Source of the DNA: DAOTWP01 sp034435675
Lineage (GTDB): Bacteria; Chloroflexota; Anaerolineae; Aggregatilineales; Phototrophicaceae
Assembly: GCA_034435675.1 (NCBI GenBank)
Contig: DAOTWP010000009.1
Location: 1 to 16,320 of the forward strand
Direction of reading: 5' to 3'
Length of the DNA: 16,320 nt
Shown here: positions 6,970 to 13,974 of the stretch, piece after piece
How the letters are laid out: every line of letters starts with the position of its first letter
How positions within the stretch are numbered: position 1 is the stretch's first letter
Translations under genes and position numbers: made by a program
The notes under the pieces: generated by a model
The model's database searches: none
Told to the model about the DNA's origin: nothing
Seen by the model: the letters and a program-made list of their open reading frames with translations, nothing else

Positions 6970-8373
6970 CTACAGGTTAATCATGTGCCCTTCCAGCCCG
7001 TGCGCCGCCTCTTTGAGCGCCTCGCTCAGCGTGGGGTGCGCGTGGACATTGCGGGCGATTTCCGCCGGGGTGAGTTCGGCATAACGCGCCAGCGTCAGCT
7101 CTGGCAGCAGTTCGGTGACATCCGGTCCGATCATGTGCGCGCCGAGAATTTCCCCGTACTTTTTATCGCTGATCAGCTTGACAAAACCTACTGTATCGCC
7201 CAGCCCGTGCGCCTTGCCATTCGCCATGAACGGGAATTTGGCGACGTTGATGTCGTAGCCTTTGTCGCGCGCCTGCTTTTCGGTGTAGCCGAAGCTGGCG
7301 ACCTGCGGCTGGCAGTAGGTCGCGCGCGGCAGCATGTCGTAATCCAGTTCAATCGTTGCTGCCCCGGCGATGTTCTCCGCCGCGATCACGCCCATTGCCT
7401 CTGCCACATGCGCCAGCATCAGCTTGCCGGTCACGTCGCCAATGGCGTAGATGTGCGGCACACTGGTCTGCATCCTGCCGTTGATCTCCACCGCACCGCG
7501 TTCCGTCAGCTTGACGCCGGTTTTTTCCAGCCCGTAGCCCTGTGTGCGCGGCGAAAAACCAATCGCCTGCAAGCACTTATCGGCTTCCAGCACCTGCTGT
7601 TTGCCGTCCTTGCCGGTGACGGTGACTTTGACGCCCTTGCCGGTGTCCTCGATGGTTTCGACTTTTGTGCCGGTCAGCAGCTTGACGCCCATTTTGGCGT
7701 ACTGCTTGGCGAGTTCCGCGCTGACTTCCTCATCTTCCAGCGGCAGCACGCGCTCCAGGAATTCGACCACCGTCACCTGCACGCCGTAATTGTGCATGAT
7801 GTAGGCGAACTCCATGCCAATTGCGCCCGCGCCGCAGATGACGATGCTGCCGGGCAGCTTGTCGTCCATGATCTGCTCTTCGTAGGTGACAACACGCTCG
7901 CTGAGCTTGCTGCCGGGGATCAGGCGCGTGGTGCTGCCCGCCGCCAGAATCAGGTGTTTGAACGTCAGCGTTTCTTCGCCGCCCGCGTTGAGCGCCACCG
8001 TGAGCGTCCTGGCATCGGTGAAGCTCGCCCAGCCGTCGAACTCGTCAATCTTGTTCTTCTTCATCAGGAAGTGGACGCCCTTCACGCGCCCATCTGCCAC
8101 GCGGCGACTGCGCTTGAACGCTGCGCCGTAATCCAGTGTGACCTCACCGCTGACCTGAATGCCAAAGTCTTTCGCCTCTTTGGTGAAAATATGTGCCAGT
8201 TCGGCGTTGCGCAGCAGCGCTTTGGACGGGATGCAGCCCACATTCAGACAGACGCCGCCCCAGTACTGTTTTTCGACGACGGCGGTTTTCAGACCAAGCT
8301 GGCTGGCGCGAATCGCGGCGACATAGCCCCCCGGACCCGCTCCCAGCACAACAACATCGTATTGTTTTGCCAT
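6970..8373 (-). CDS. lpdA: Dihydrolipoamide dehydrogenase (E3)
   Basis: This flavoprotein reoxidises the dihydrolipoyl groups of 2-oxo acid dehydrogenase complexes (and of glycine cleavage) using NAD+. It is 467 residues long, normal for the family. The FAD-binding glycine motif is at 10-16 (GAGPGG), the redox-active disulfide is Cys42/Cys47 in GGVCLNVGCIPSKALL, and the NAD-binding motif is GAGAIG (181-186). A second FAD contact is IYAIGDVTGKLMLAH near 308-322. The C-terminal catalytic His446 and Glu451 are present in HAHPTLSEA. The ATG at 8373 has GGAG 7 bases upstream. The gene stands apart from other complex genes: the E2 gene is 5.8 kb away on the other strand. A perfect -10 element and a hairpin leader lie upstream. 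Confidence 0.98.
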   Translation of the reverse strand: MAKQYDVVVLGAGPGGYVAAIRASQLGLKTAVVEKQYWGGVCLNVGCIPSKALLRNAELAHIFTKEAKDFGIQVSGEVTLDYGAAFKRSRRVADGRVKGVHFLMKKNKIDEFDGWASFTDARTLTVALNAGGEETLTFKHLILAAGSTTRLIPGSKLSERVVTYEEQIMDDKLPGSIVICGAGAIGMEFAYIMHNYGVQVTVVEFLERVLPLEDEEVSAELAKQYAKMGVKLLTGTKVETIEDTGKGVKVTVTGKDGKQQVLEADKCLQAIGFSPRTQGYGLEKTGVKLTERGAVEINGRMQTSVPHIYAIGDVTGKLMLAHVAEAMGVIAAENIAGAATIELDYDMLPRATYCQPQVASFGYTEKQARDKGYDINVAKFPFMANGKAHGLGDTVGFVKLISDKKYGEILGAHMIGPDVTELLPELTLARYAELTPAEIARNVHAHPTLSEALKEAAHGLEGHMINL

Positions 8374-8399
8374 TGAGTTACTCCGTATGGTGATTGCAA

Positions 8400-8436
8400 A
8401 GGTCGTCAGCCGCAGGTGACACCTGCCGCGCGACCT
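8400..8436 (-). promoter_or_regulatory. Hairpin in the leader of the E3 gene
   Basis: Outer arms AGGTCG (8400-8405) and CGACCT (8431-8436) pair, and inner arms GCAGGT (8412-8417) and ACCTGC (8421-8426) pair around GAC. The element lies between the predicted start of transcription (near 8450) and the Shine-Dalgarno sequence at 8381-8384. It could be an operator, an attenuator or a structural leader. Only a short T-run (TTT) follows it on the transcript. Confidence 0.45.
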
Positions 8437-8456
8437 TCTGCTGGCATATGACCCTG

Positions 8457-8462
8457 ATTATA
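8457..8462 (-). promoter_or_regulatory. -10 element of the E3 gene promoter
   Basis: The minus strand reads TATAAT, a perfect -10 hexamer, about 84 bases before the ATG at 8373. No good -35 hexamer lies 16-18 bases upstream (the best is TGTATT at 17), so an activator may be needed. Confidence 0.45.
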
Positions 8463-8515
8463 CACTGCCCGGCTGTGCCAATACATGCGCGCGACAGACC
8501 AGCTTGCGAACCGTA

Positions 8516-9679
8516 TTATTCGACCACATACGTGCAGAATTCGCTGCCCGAAATGCCACTGAGGTGCCACTGCTCATGTGCCAGATACGTGCCGGGTGCC
8601 AGTCGTCCCACGAAGAACTGCTGCTGCACATGACTCATGCCGCCGCCGTAATACCAGAATTTGCCGCTGGATGGCAGCAGCGGCGCGCCATCGTTAAGCT
8701 GTACCGTGAAGCTCACCGTGTCAAAAATCTGCTGTGGCGAAAGCCCCATTTCATGTTCCGGTGGTTCAGGGTTATCGGGGATAAAGCCGTAGCTCGCCTG
8801 ATAGATAAAGATGCTGCGTTCGGTGCTGTGGACAACGCTGCTCGCCTCACAGCTTGGCTCCATCACCACCAGTTCGCCGGGGATTGATGGCTCAACCGGG
8901 CGCGGGCAGACTGCCAGCACGGGCGGCAGCGGTTCAATCAGCATTTCGCTGTACGGCTGCAATGCGCCTAACTCGCCGGTGGGCAGCCCTTCGGCATCCA
9001 GTGGAATCACCAGCCGTGTTCCCGCCGGGATAGGCTGCGCGGGCTGATCCGGAACCTGCGCGAACGCCTCACCTTCCAGGACATGCACGTACAGGGCGTC
9101 GGCGGGCTGTGCTTGCAGCAGCAGCGTTGACCCCATGCGGATGTCCACCCCATTGACCGTAAAATGCACCTGACCCGCGCCTTCCGGTGTTTGCAGCACA
9201 ATGCCGCTTTCCGGCGCAGCGGCGCAGGGGGCGTCACCAATGCCGCTGCGGAAATAGAACGCCTGCATCGGCGTGCCGGGACTGTCCTCGGCGGCGCTCA
9301 GATCAACGGCGCCAAACAGCAGCATGGTCACATTCTGCCCCGGCAGCGAGTCGGGCAGATTCGCCTGAAGCCGCAGCAGCGCCACGCCCCACGCCTGCGT
9401 TTCCGTATCCATCGGTGTCAGTGTCAGCCGCTGAATATCCGCCACCTGTGCGATATCGCCCGGCTGCGCAAATGCCAGCCCCGTTACCCCCGGCTGTGCC
9501 TCCGCTTGCAGCGCAAAATGCCCGTAACAGGCTTCGTTGCGCCCGGTTTCGCTGCACAGGCGATCCAACGCTGCCAGCGCCGTTTCCACCACTACCGGAC
9601 AAACCTCATCAGCCTGCTGCTGCGCCAGTACCGGCACGCCCAGCAGCAGCAGCCCACAGAAGAACAGTAAGCTTTTCAT
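8516..9679 (-). CDS. Secreted protein with a FecR-like segment, function unknown
   Basis: This 387-residue protein begins MKSLLFFCGLLLLGVPVLAQ, a classic signal peptide with probable cleavage after Ala19. The frame stays open far upstream, but that part runs into the divergent gene and has no export signal, so the ATG at 9679 is chosen; AAAGG lies about 9 bases before it. The N-terminal region has spaced cysteines (CPVVVETALAALDRLC, then NEACYGH) and LRLQANLPDSLPGQNVTMLL, a type I associate with exported Chloroflexota proteins. Residues about 170-235 (FTVNGVDIRMGSTLLLQ ... VLEGEAFAQV ... PIPAGTRLVI) resemble a FecR-like fold. Six further Cys residues may form disulfides outside the cell. It shares a divergent intergenic region with the propeller gene at 9934. 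The role is unknown; surface or envelope location is likely. Confidence 0.85.
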   Translation of the reverse strand: MKSLLFFCGLLLLGVPVLAQQQADEVCPVVVETALAALDRLCSETGRNEACYGHFALQAEAQPGVTGLAFAQPGDIAQVADIQRLTLTPMDTETQAWGVALLRLQANLPDSLPGQNVTMLLFGAVDLSAAEDSPGTPMQAFYFRSGIGDAPCAAAPESGIVLQTPEGAGQVHFTVNGVDIRMGSTLLLQAQPADALYVHVLEGEAFAQVPDQPAQPIPAGTRLVIPLDAEGLPTGELGALQPYSEMLIEPLPPVLAVCPRPVEPSIPGELVVMEPSCEASSVVHSTERSIFIYQASYGFIPDNPEPPEHEMGLSPQQIFDTVSFTVQLNDGAPLLPSSGKFWYYGGGMSHVQQQFFVGRLAPGTYLAHEQWHLSGISGSEFCTYVVE

Positions 9680-9742
9680 CCGTTTGAACCTTTCATCAGG
9701 AGCGGATCCGCCGGCGGGTGAATGCCAGCGGGCGTTAGCTTC

Positions 9743-9771
9743 ACTGTAATGGTGATTCTGACAGGTGTTAA
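9743..9771 (-). promoter_or_regulatory. Probable promoter of the secreted FecR-like protein gene
   Basis: On the minus strand TTAACA (9766-9771) and TACAGT (9743-9748) are separated by 17 bases. Transcription would begin near 9736, leaving a leader of about 57 bases. No equally good pair was found for the plus-strand gene in the same 254-base divergent region. Confidence 0.45.
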
Positions 9772-9920
9772 CTGACGCAGTGCAGGCACAGCCCGTGATC
9801 TTTGTCACCATACGCACAGCGTCCGGCAGGCATGGGCGGCGCGCAGGACACCCGCCGGACAACTGGCAGGCGGCAGCAAGCGTTTTGAATAGACTGAATG
9901 GCACCGGCAAAGTGTATTTC

Positions 9921-9926
9921 GGAGGT
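9921..9926 (+). promoter_or_regulatory. Ribosome-binding site of the propeller protein
   Basis: GGAGGT lies 7 bases before the ATG at 9934. This selects that start over the in-frame ATG at 9898, and it also places the signal peptide at the true N-terminus. Confidence 0.85.
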
Positions 9927-9933
9927 ACAACCC

Positions 9934-11136
9934 ATGCATCCTGTTCGGTTTGTAGCGCTGGGACTGCTGCTGGCGCTGCCGCTGGTCGCCCACGCGCACA
10001 CGGCACAGGTCGCGGCGCAGGTCGCCGCGCAGGTCGCCGCGCGGATGGCGGTACGCGAGGCGGATGATCACCCGGTCTGGTCGCCGGATGGCACGCGCAT
10101 CGTCTTTGAGTCCAGCGTGGCGGGGCAGCCCGACCTGTTTATCGTCAATGCCGATGGCAGTGACCTGCGCCAGTTAACCTTTGACGAGTTCAGGGACTCG
10201 CAGGCAGTGTGGTCGCCCGACGGCACAAGGATTCTCTACCGTTCGGCAGCGGGACCCGTTGCGACCAGCGGCTTCGAGCTGTTCGTAATCGACGCGGCGG
10301 GCGGTGAGCGCGTGCGACTGACAGACAACACCACGGACGATCTCACGCCGGTCTGGGCGCCGGATGGGCAGCGGGTGGCATTCGTGGCGCGGCGCGACGG
10401 CGAGTTCGGACTGTATGCCATGCTGCCCGATGGCAGTCAGCAGCAGCGCCTGACCCCGCCGGGCGGCAGTGATTTCGCGCCGGTCTGGTCGCCGGACGGC
10501 ACGCAAATTGCCTTTTTCTCGCAGCGTGATGCCGATTATTACCAGCTTTATGTGATCAACAGCGATGGCGATGGTCTGCGCGTGCTTGCGCCGCAGTCCA
10601 TCGCCGCGTTGATCGCTCCGCCCTGGGCGGCGAAGGTCACGCCCGTGTGGTCACCCGACGGCACACAGATCGCCTTCTTCGCCGCAGACCCGGCATTCTT
10701 GCAGGCGGATGGACCCGAAGCGGCGTGGCTGGTGCTGGTCGATGTGGCGGCAGGCACGGCGGAAATTCTGACTGCGACCGTCAGCGCCCCCAGCGCACTC
10801 ACGTGGAGTGCCAGCGGGGACGAACTGTTCTACACCGCCCTGACCGAGCCGTTCGCCACCGTGCAGCTTTTCAGCCTGCTGCTGGAAGGAGAACGCTTCG
10901 CCCTGCCGCTGACCCTGGATACCGACAGCATTACCGGCGTGAGCCTGTCGCCCGATGGACGCCTGCTGGCAGTCGCGCGCAGCAGCACGGCAGATCCGGT
11001 GCGTTCAATCTGGCTGCTCTCGCCAACCTACGGCTGCCCGGTGGCGCAGCTCACGCGCCCGCAAGAGGTGGACTATAACGCGGCGGCTGTGGTTGATCTG
11101 GAGACGGCGCTGGCAGCGTGCGAAGCAGGACCGTAA
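9934..11136 (+). CDS. Secreted TolB/PD40-type seven-bladed beta-propeller protein
   Basis: This 400-residue protein has a signal peptide (MHPVRFVALGLLLALPLVAH, cleavage probably after AHA at 19-21). A short QVAA triple repeat follows at 25-36. Seven PD40-type repeats follow, with the WSPDG turn near residues 49, 93, 141 (WAPDG), 185, 239, 291 (WSASG, degenerate) and 338 (LSPDG), so the chain closes as a seven-bladed propeller. Strands such as TRIVFES, TRILYRS and TQIAFFS lie beside each turn. TolB itself works with Pal in the outer membrane Tol system, but this protein lacks the TolB N-terminal domain and no tol-pal gene is near, so I do not call it tolB. Such propellers bind proteins or ligands outside the cytoplasm. 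It is divergent to the FecR-like gene, and convergent with ftsZ. Confidence 0.93.
   Translation: MHPVRFVALGLLLALPLVAHAHTAQVAAQVAAQVAARMAVREADDHPVWSPDGTRIVFESSVAGQPDLFIVNADGSDLRQLTFDEFRDSQAVWSPDGTRILYRSAAGPVATSGFELFVIDAAGGERVRLTDNTTDDLTPVWAPDGQRVAFVARRDGEFGLYAMLPDGSQQQRLTPPGGSDFAPVWSPDGTQIAFFSQRDADYYQLYVINSDGDGLRVLAPQSIAALIAPPWAAKVTPVWSPDGTQIAFFAADPAFLQADGPEAAWLVLVDVAAGTAEILTATVSAPSALTWSASGDELFYTALTEPFATVQLFSLLLEGERFALPLTLDTDSITGVSLSPDGRLLAVARSSTADPVRSIWLLSPTYGCPVAQLTRPQEVDYNAAAVVDLETALAACEAGP
10006..10041 (+). repeat. Three tandem 12-base repeats in the propeller gene
   Basis: The unit CAGGTCGCCGCG (first copy with one change) occurs three times in a row and encodes QVAA three times, just after the signal peptide. 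Copy number could vary by slippage without changing frame. Confidence 0.85.
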
Positions 11137-11153
11137 CAGGGCAGCGGGCGCGC

Positions 11154-11190
11154 AAAACAGCAGGGGCACACGACTCATGTGCGCCCCTGC
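11154..11190 (-). terminator. Possible rho-independent terminator of the ftsZ transcript
   Basis: GCAGGGGC (11160-11167) pairs with GCCCCTGC (11183-11190), and ACA/TGT pairs extend the stem with a small bulge. On the minus strand the stem is followed by TGTTTTG, a short T-run. It lies about 170 bases beyond the ftsZ stop and just after the convergent propeller gene, so it may also serve the plus strand. Confidence 0.45.
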
Positions 11191-11279
11191 GGAACAAGAG
11201 GATGAAGTGACGCCAAAGGGCAGTTTGCTAAACAGGGAGATTATGCAGGTTAAGAATTAGATCGAACAATGTTTCTTGA

Positions 11280-11303
11280 AGGGTTGAGGCATGCCTCAAC
11301 CCT
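11280..11303. repeat. 24-base perfect palindrome between convergent genes
   Basis: The left arm AGGGTTGAGGCA (11280-11291) is exactly mirrored by TGCCTCAACCCT (11292-11303). It sits between the propeller gene and ftsZ. No T-run follows on either strand, so a dispersed palindromic repeat or protein-binding site is as likely as a terminator. Confidence 0.75.
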
Positions 11304-11359
11304 ACCGATAACCGACTATTCTCTTAGAGCGCAAAATCCCCTTATCCTTGTTTATCCCA

Positions 11360-12613
11360 TTACCGCCCGCGTTTGCGCAGGAAGGTCGGGATTTCGATAT
11401 CATCTTCTTCGTACACCCGCGAGGGGCTGTCGTTTGCCGCTGGCGGTGGGGCTGCGGGTGGCTGCTGCGCCGGGGGCTGCGGCTGCTGGTACTGCTGTGG
11501 CTGCTGCGCCGGGGGCTGCGGCTGCTGGTACTGCTGCGGCTGCGGCTGGTACTGCGGGTAGCCCGGTGCGGGATAACCCTGCTGTGCCGGGCGCTGACCG
11601 GGGCGTCCCTGCTGCAACTGCTGGCGCTGCTGTGCCTCGCGCACCTTTACGCTGCGGCTCTGCTCGAACCCGGTAGCAATCACGGTGATACGCACTTCGT
11701 CGCCCATGCCGTCGTCAATCTGGGCACCGAAGATCAGGTTCACTTCAGGATGCGCGCTTTCCTTGATAATCGCCGCTGCCTCATTGACCTCGAACAGGCT
11801 CAGGTCTGGACCGCCAGTGATGTTGAACAGGATACCCCGCGCGCCGTCAATGGTCACATCCAGCAGCCCGCTGCTGATCGCCGCTTCTGCCGCCTTGCGG
11901 GCGCGATCATCGCCTGTCGCCCGTCCCACAGCCATCAGCGCCGCGCCGCCTTCGGACATAATCGTGCGCACATCGGCGAAGTCCAGATTAATCAGCGCCG
12001 GGACGGTAATCAGTTCCGAAATCCCTTGAATACCCTGCCGCAGCACATCGTCCGCCAGCGAAAACGCCTGCTGCAAACTGGCGCGTTTGTCGGCAATCTG
12101 GAGCAGTCGGTCATTGGGAATGACAATCAGGGTGTCCACCTGCGTTTTCAGATTTTCGATCCCGGCTTCTGCCGCCTGCTGGCGGCGCGAGCCTTCAAAT
12201 GTGAACGGCTTCGTCACGACGCCAATGGTCAGCGCGCCAAGTTCTTTGGCAATCTGCGCCACTACCGGCGCAGCGCCCGTGCCCGTGCCGCCGCCCATGC
12301 CCGCGGCGATGAAGACCATGTCCGCCCCGCGCAGCACTTCATAAAGTTCCTCGCTGCTTTCTTCGGCGGCTTTACGCCCAATTTCCGGGTTGCCGCCCGC
12401 GCCCAAGCCGCGCGTCAGTTTGTCCCCGATTCGCACGCGGGTTTTCGCTCTGGCAAGCATCAACGCCTGATTGTCCGTGTTAACAGCGATGAAATCAACG
12501 CCGCCAAGTCCTTCATTGATCATGCGATTGACGGCATTGCTCCCCCCACCACCAACCCCGATGACCTTGATTTGGGCGAAATGTTCACCCGGTACGATTT
12601 CGTGATTATCCAT
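11360..12613 (-). CDS. ftsZ: Cell division protein FtsZ
   Basis: This tubulin-like GTPase polymerises into the Z-ring at mid-cell. The product is 417 residues long. The nucleotide-binding region shows GVGGGGSNAVNRM (19-31) and the tubulin signature GGGTGTG (107-113). The T7 loop NLDFADVRTIM (209-219) carries the residues that complete the GTPase site in the next subunit. The core ends near 316. A Gln/Pro-rich linker (about 320-392) contains a duplicated 13-residue unit. The conserved tail DDIEIPTFLRKRGR (404-417) is the expected docking peptide for FtsA and other Z-ring partners. The ATG at 12613 is preceded by GAGGGG about 10 bases upstream; an in-frame TTG at 12634 has no ribosome-binding site. 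It follows ftsA by 106 bases, a gap that holds a promoter candidate and a hairpin. Confidence 0.98.
   Translation of the reverse strand: MDNHEIVPGEHFAQIKVIGVGGGGSNAVNRMINEGLGGVDFIAVNTDNQALMLARAKTRVRIGDKLTRGLGAGGNPEIGRKAAEESSEELYEVLRGADMVFIAAGMGGGTGTGAAPVVAQIAKELGALTIGVVTKPFTFEGSRRQQAAEAGIENLKTQVDTLIVIPNDRLLQIADKRASLQQAFSLADDVLRQGIQGISELITVPALINLDFADVRTIMSEGGAALMAVGRATGDDRARKAAEAAISSGLLDVTIDGARGILFNITGGPDLSLFEVNEAAAIIKESAHPEVNLIFGAQIDDGMGDEVRITVIATGFEQSRSVKVREAQQRQQLQQGRPGQRPAQQGYPAPGYPQYQPQPQQYQQPQPPAQQPQQYQQPQPPAQQPPAAPPPAANDSPSRVYEEDDIEIPTFLRKRGR
11461..11538 (-). repeat. Two 39-base tandem repeats in the FtsZ linker
   Basis: Units 11461-11499 and 11500-11538 differ by a single base and encode the same 13 residues (QPQQYQQPQPPAQ) twice. 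The repeat keeps the frame and lies in the disordered linker, where length varies between species. Confidence 0.9.
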
Positions 12614-12635
12614 ATGCGCGATCCCCTCGTCCAAT

Positions 12636-12659
12636 AGCAGCGGACTTGCGCACGCTGCT
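12636..12659 (-). promoter_or_regulatory. Stem-loop in the ftsZ leader
   Basis: AGCAGCG (12636-12642) pairs with CGCTGCT (12653-12659) around a 10-base loop. It would lie within a few bases of the 5' end of a transcript from the predicted promoter at 12670-12697, where such a hairpin could protect the mRNA. It ends about 9 bases before the GAGGGG ribosome-binding site. Confidence 0.4.
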
Positions 12660-12669
12660 TTGATTCACA

Positions 12670-12697
12670 ATTGTAACGATATTGTTTTATTCGGCAA
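12670..12697 (-). promoter_or_regulatory. Probable promoter of ftsZ
   Basis: On the minus strand TTGCCG (12692-12697) and TACAAT (12670-12675) are separated by a 16-base, AT-rich spacer. The start would be near 12663, about 50 bases before the ATG. The -10 hexamer and spacer length match the candidate before ftsQ. Confidence 0.5.
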
Positions 12698-12719
12698 ATC
12701 AGCCCTGCGCCCTGCGCCG

Positions 12720-13967
12720 TTATTCTTCCGGGTTATCCGGCAGCAGGCGGCGGAAAAAGTTCCCCAGCAGGCTCCCGATTTTCGCGCCCGGCAGCGGAGC
12801 GCCATTTGCTGGCGGCAGATCCGGCGCGGCGGCATCCATTTGCAGACCCAGCCGCAGCAGCCCAACGCTGGTGCTGAACGAGGGGTGCTTGAGCGTGTCT
12901 GCCATGCCGGTCAACCGTTCCGGTTTGGCGACGCGCACAGGATACCCCAAAACCTGCTGCGCGATTTGCTGGATGCCTGCCAGTTTGGCAACCCCGCCGG
13001 TTAGTACCGCGCCTGCCCGCAGCAGCCCGTCATAGCCGGAACGCTTGATTTCTTTTTGCACCAGTTCAAAAATCTCTTCCACACGCGCTTCGATGACCAT
13101 CGTCAAGTCGGCGCGCTGCACTTCTGTCGGCATACCTTCGCCAAATGGCTGCACAAGGAAAGTTTCCAGCGGGTTGACTCCCTTCACCTGCGCATGCCCG
13201 TGCTGAATTTTAACGGCTTCTGCCAGTTCGAACGGTACATGCATCCAGTGGGTAATGTCATTGGTGATATGGTCACCCCCCACCGGAATCACCGCTGTAT
13301 GCCAGACTGTGCCCTCAATGAAGATCGCCAGATCGGTCGTGCCGCCGCCAATGTCAATGACGACCACGCCCATCTCGCGTTCCTGATCGGTCAATATCGC
13401 ATCACCCGCCGCCAGCGGGTTAAGGATGAAGCGGTCTACCGCCACACCAGCCCCCTGCACCGACTGCTCCAGATTGGCGACACTGGTGGACGACGCGGTG
13501 ATGATGTGCGCCTCGACTTCCAGCCGGAAGCCGTGCATGCCGATGGGGCTGCGCACGCGATCCTGCCCATCCAGCGAATAGCTGCGCGGCACCACATGCA
13601 GCACCTCGCGGTTGTGCGGAATGGCAATCGCGCGGGCGGCTTCCATCGCGCGGTCCAGGTCTTCTATTCGCACGCCGCGCTGCCCGGTGATGCCCACCAC
13701 ACCGCGGCTGTTGATGGAGGCGATATGGCTGCCGGCAACGCTGACAAATGCGCGCTCAATATCAAAACCGCTGCTTTTTTCCGCCTTATGCACAGACGCG
13801 GAAATCGCGGCGGTGAGCTGTCCCATATCATTGACGACGCCCTTTTTCATCCCCCGGCTCGGCTCAATGCCCACGCCAACCACAAAGATACTGTCCGGGC
13901 GGACTTCGCCAACAATCGTACAGATTTTGTGCGTTCCTACATCAATCCCTACAACCAGATCACGCAT
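12720..13967 (-). CDS. ftsA: Cell division protein FtsA
   Basis: This actin-like ATPase anchors FtsZ filaments to the membrane and recruits later divisome proteins. It has 415 residues, normal for the family. The first nucleotide-binding motif is VVGIDVGTHKICTIVGE (5-21), the second is VVVIDIGGGTTDLAIF (201-216), and the adenosine motif is AGAVLTGGVAKLAGI (318-332). The C-terminal segment GSLLGNFFRRLLP (398-410) looks like the expected amphipathic membrane-targeting helix. The frame is open to 14033, but the family start MRDLVVGIDVG is at 13967, 7 bases after the ftsQ stop. Its own ribosome-binding site is weak, so translation is probably coupled to ftsQ. It lies between ftsQ and ftsZ on the minus strand. 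Confidence 0.97.
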   Translation of the reverse strand: MRDLVVGIDVGTHKICTIVGEVRPDSIFVVGVGIEPSRGMKKGVVNDMGQLTAAISASVHKAEKSSGFDIERAFVSVAGSHIASINSRGVVGITGQRGVRIEDLDRAMEAARAIAIPHNREVLHVVPRSYSLDGQDRVRSPIGMHGFRLEVEAHIITASSTSVANLEQSVQGAGVAVDRFILNPLAAGDAILTDQEREMGVVVIDIGGGTTDLAIFIEGTVWHTAVIPVGGDHITNDITHWMHVPFELAEAVKIQHGHAQVKGVNPLETFLVQPFGEGMPTEVQRADLTMVIEARVEEIFELVQKEIKRSGYDGLLRAGAVLTGGVAKLAGIQQIAQQVLGYPVRVAKPERLTGMADTLKHPSFSTSVGLLRLGLQMDAAAPDLPPANGAPLPGAKIGSLLGNFFRRLLPDNPEE

Positions 13968-13974
13968 AACGACT

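Noticed and set aside
6877..8376. A long open frame on the plus strand across the E3 gene
   Set aside because: It is antisense to lpdA, whose catalytic motifs are complete. Its product is rich in His, Arg and Gln with no recognisable motif, as expected of a shadow frame in GC-rich DNA.
9680..10006. Upstream extension of the FecR-like secreted protein
   Set aside because: It would bury the signal peptide inside the protein and overlap the divergent propeller gene and its ribosome-binding site.
9934..11136. Naming the propeller protein TolB
   Set aside because: It lacks the TolB N-terminal domain and any tol-pal neighbours; the PD40 repeats alone do not define TolB.
11348..12637. A long open frame on the plus strand across ftsZ
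   Set aside because: It is antisense to an intact ftsZ with all signature motifs, and has no family features of its own.
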